Program-made: the position numbers and the translations under genes
Shown: in pieces, positions 62,104 through 64,000 of the stretch
Layout of the letters: every line of letters starts with the position of its first letter
How positions within the stretch are numbered: position 1 is the stretch's first letter
From: JAKZVK01 sp965248255
GTDB lineage: Bacteria > Acidobacteriota > Terriglobia > Bryobacterales > UBA6623
Length of the DNA stretch: 64,000 nucleotides
Assembly (NCBI GenBank): GCA_965248255.1
Contig: CBDFIW010000004.1
Span: forward strand, 2,666,001 to 2,730,000
Direction: 5' to 3'
Notes under the pieces: model-generated
The model's input: only the letters and a program-made list of their open reading frames with translations
Told to the model about the DNA's origin: nothing
Databases searched by the model: none

Positions 62104-63027
62104 CTACAACTTGCGTATGGGTTTGATCTCTTTTTCCAGCATGACCGGCGACGGACCCGAAATGCCGCCATCCTTACGGACCCGCCAGAAGTGCACGATC
62201 ATGAAGGTCGCGGCAAACCCGGGTATGGCGATGCAATGCCAGATGTAGGCCCGCAACAACGCGTTGGCATCCACGATCGAGCCGCCCAATAAGGCGAATC
62301 GCACGTCGTTGAAAGGGGTCATGCCGAATTGCTGGCCGAAGGGTCCCTCGTGCCCCAGCATCGGACTCGCTCGGGCCATGTTCGTTCCTACCGTCACCGC
62401 CCAGAAGCCGAGCTGATCGTCCGGCAACAGATAGCCGGTGAACGAGAGCAGCAACGTCAACACCAACAGGATAACGCCTACACACCAGTTGAACTGGCGA
62501 GGCTTCTTGTACGAGCCCGTCAAGAACACTCGGAACATGTGCAGCCAGACGGTCAGCACCATGGCGTGCGCCCCCCAGCGGTGCATGTTCCTCAGCAGTT
62601 TCCCGAAAGGGACGTCGTGCTCGAGGTACAAGATGTCACGGAAGGCCTGCACCTTCGTGGGGTGGTAGTAGAACATCAACAGAACGCCCGTCCACGTGAG
62701 CACCCAGAACAGGTAGAACGTGATGCCGCCCATGCCCCAGGTGTAGCTGTAGCGGACCGCGTCGCGGTTGATCTTGGCCGGGTGCAGATGCAGGAACACA
62801 TTGCTGAGGACGCCCAGCGTGCGGCTGCGGGGCGTCTCGTCGTGCTTGACCCGGAAGATCGATTTGTACAGTTCGGTCTTCGTGGGCTTCTTCAGTGCCT
62901 CGAGATCCTCGGCGGCCTTGTCTTTGATCGCGGCGGGGCCCAAGCCCAGGAAGCCTTTCTTTCCGTTCGACCCGGCGCCGTTGCCGGAGACGGACTGCTT
63001 GGACTCTTCAGTGCTCTGGTCTGCCAT
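62104..63027 (-). CDS. Cytochrome b N-terminal subunit (b6-like)
   Basis: The 307-residue protein has the four-helix heme-binding core. His pairs lie in RNMHRWGAHAMVLTVWLHMFRVF and in the helix YIWHCIAIPGFAATFMIVHFWRVRK, and GYLLPDDQLGFWAVT is the quinol-site loop. A ~60-residue hydrophilic N-terminal extension is unusual for b6. The ATG at 63027 follows GGGAGC at good spacing; an upstream in-frame start adds only eight residues. It lies between the Rieske gene and subunit IV. Confidence 0.92.
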   Translation of the reverse strand: MADQSTEESKQSVSGNGAGSNGKKGFLGLGPAAIKDKAAEDLEALKKPTKTELYKSIFRVKHDETPRSRTLGVLSNVFLHLHPAKINRDAVRYSYTWGMGGITFYLFWVLTWTGVLLMFYYHPTKVQAFRDILYLEHDVPFGKLLRNMHRWGAHAMVLTVWLHMFRVFLTGSYKKPRQFNWCVGVILLVLTLLLSFTGYLLPDDQLGFWAVTVGTNMARASPMLGHEGPFGQQFGMTPFNDVRFALLGGSIVDANALLRAYIWHCIAIPGFAATFMIVHFWRVRKDGGISGPSPVMLEKEIKPIRKL

Positions 63028-63194
63028 GACTCGTTTGCTCCCTTGGGCCACCCGAGCAACCGGCTGATCCGGTTCCGCAGGCTCTCGTGCCGGCGATCGC
63101 GAAAAATTAGGAAAACGTCATGCCGCCGACCGCCGATTTGCAAGTAGCAACCGCTCGCTTGTCCCGGCCGCGGGCTCTGCCGCTAAATTTAAAT

Positions 63195-63767
63195 CTAAAC
63201 CGGAATATAGGCGTCGGGATCGTCGAACTGGCTTGCTTTGCCTTTCTCCCACTTGTAGACGATGCTGGTGTCGACGACGATCTGCCCCTCGGCATCCAAC
63301 TCGACCTTAGCTCGGTCCATCGGACGGGGCGCCGGGCCCTCGTAGTTGACACCTTCCGGGTCATAACCGCTGCCGTGGCAGGGGCACTTGAATTTCTGCT
63401 CGGACTGCTTCCAGTCCGGCGTGCAACCCAGGTGCGTGCAGATCGCGCTGATCACAAACAGCCGCTCGGTGTTCTTCACCACCCAAACGCGATTCGAGTT
63501 TTGGAACTTCGTATCGACGCCGATGCCGAAGTCGTTCGCGGTTCCGATCCGGAAGATGGTCTTGGGCTCGAAGATCGTCCGCGGGAAGAAGAACCGCAGG
63601 AACATCAAGAAGTTCGTGGTGAGGAAGCCGCTGATCGCGAAAGCGACAAACCGCCGCCGGGTCTTGACCTGCTCCTTCGCGGAGCCGCCCTTCTTGAAGC
63701 CCTCGATCAGCTTGGTGACAAAAGAAGGCTCGGGCTCCTTCACCGCGCCCTCGTTCGGATCAGCCAT
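63195..63767 (-). CDS. Rieske [2Fe-2S] protein
   Basis: The 190-residue protein has an N-terminal membrane anchor (RRRFVAFAISGFLTTNFLMFL) preceded by an Arg pair. The Rieske boxes are CTHLGC (Cys110, His112, Cys115) and CPCHGSG (Cys128, Cys130, His131), with the Cys115-Cys130 disulfide pair kept. It transfers electrons from quinol at the cytochrome b site to the c-type subunit. GAGGTAGAGG lies before the ATG at 63767. It is the first gene of the operon Rieske-b-IV-octaheme-lipoprotein-ctaA-ctaB. Confidence 0.95.
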   Translation of the reverse strand: MADPNEGAVKEPEPSFVTKLIEGFKKGGSAKEQVKTRRRFVAFAISGFLTTNFLMFLRFFFPRTIFEPKTIFRIGTANDFGIGVDTKFQNSNRVWVVKNTERLFVISAICTHLGCTPDWKQSEQKFKCPCHGSGYDPEGVNYEGPAPRPMDRAKVELDAEGQIVVDTSIVYKWEKGKASQFDDPDAYIPV

Positions 63768-63842
63768 GACTATACCTCTACCTCAGGCCCGCGTAGGGCC
63801 AACGGCCTACCCGCGTCATCCTCGCGAACCATCTAATCCCTT

Positions 63843-63872
63843 AGATTGCCGACTACTGGCATGCTCTGTCAA
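63843..63872 (-). promoter_or_regulatory. Possible promoter of the respiratory operon
   Basis: TTGACA (63867-63872) and CAATCT (63843-63848) with an 18-nt spacer, ~75 nt upstream of the Rieske ATG. The -10 is weak. A hairpin around 63791-63814 lies in the leader between promoter and gene. Confidence 0.4.
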
Positions 63873-63955
63873 GCTGGTCATCCTGTGGTGCAGTAAAAAA
63901 TATCACTGAAGAGAACTGGTCACCGTTTTACAGTACCTTGACAAAGTTCTAGACT

Positions 63956-64000
63956 TCAGGGCTGTTCGCCGAGAAGCCTGTTTGCTTTCTCGAGATCTTC
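63956..64000 (-). CDS. Possible C-terminal end of a gene running in from the right (partial)
   Basis: On the minus strand the window edge reads EDLEKANRLLGEQP and then TGA (63956-63958). Fourteen helical, charged residues look like a protein C-terminus but are too few to identify or to exclude chance. Confidence 0.25.
   Translation of the reverse strand, partial: EDLEKANRLLGEQP

Noticed and set aside
61063..62292. Long open frame on the plus strand (409 codons)
   Set aside because: Antisense shadow of the subunit IV and cytochrome b genes; highly charged composition without family features.

Overview
The window looks like a chromosomal fragment of an uncultured Acidobacteriota bacterium. 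The main evidence is a secreted protein with a TIGR03437 ('Solibacter') C-terminal domain, a partial DUF1587-type cytochrome c, and a Rieske/cytochrome b operon whose third redox protein is an octaheme cytochrome c. The sequence is GC-rich, densely packed and mostly housekeeping. No rRNA, tRNA or CRISPR array was seen.

Layout. 0-13 kb: partial DUF1587 cytochrome, a YjhG-type sugar-acid dehydratase, phosphatases, CCA-adding enzyme, DNA polymerase IV, 3-methyladenine glycosylase, a thioesterase and phosphoglycerate mutase. 13.5-16 kb: two insertion sequences side by side (IS1595 type with an 8-bp target duplication, then IS481 type). 16-25.6 kb: DUF420 protein plus an ABC-2 exporter, HEAT lipoprotein, an orphan response regulator with Asn at the phospho-acceptor position, fructose-6-phosphate aldolase, a polysaccharide exporter whose permease is frameshifted, an IS630 element and a CPBP protease. 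26-34.2 kb: egtBD (ergothioneine from histidine) facing the operon hisI-D-C-B-H-F. The his operon starts with a consensus promoter, a 27-codon leader peptide with three His codons, and an intrinsic terminator with a competing antiterminator pairing. 34.3-42.6 kb: tig, clpP, frdABCD, mutY and the TIGR03437 protein. 42.7-49.9 kb: glycosyltransferase, YggS, isochorismatase-family hydrolase, a VapBC-like toxin-antitoxin pair with its operator, clpB and hsp20. 49.9-55 kb: purine permease, beta-lactamase-fold hydrolase, PhyH dioxygenase, and a phosphate-selective-type porin preceded by four TTAA boxes at exact 11-bp spacing (Pho-box-like). 55-64 kb: respiratory operon on the minus strand, in the order Rieske, cytochrome b, subunit IV, octaheme cytochrome c, copper-site lipoprotein, ctaA, ctaB.

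Cross-cutting patterns. Several genes have a -10-like hexamer exactly 6 nt before the start codon, which suggests leaderless mRNAs. Two families of dispersed intergenic palindromes occur: one has a conserved CCCCTAC edge and a variable self-complementary core, the other is related to CGCTCCCTTACGGTCACGGC. The best candidates for new regulation are the his attenuator, the porin TTAA array and the hsp20 promoter/operator. The most distinctive protein system is the octaheme bc-type complex.
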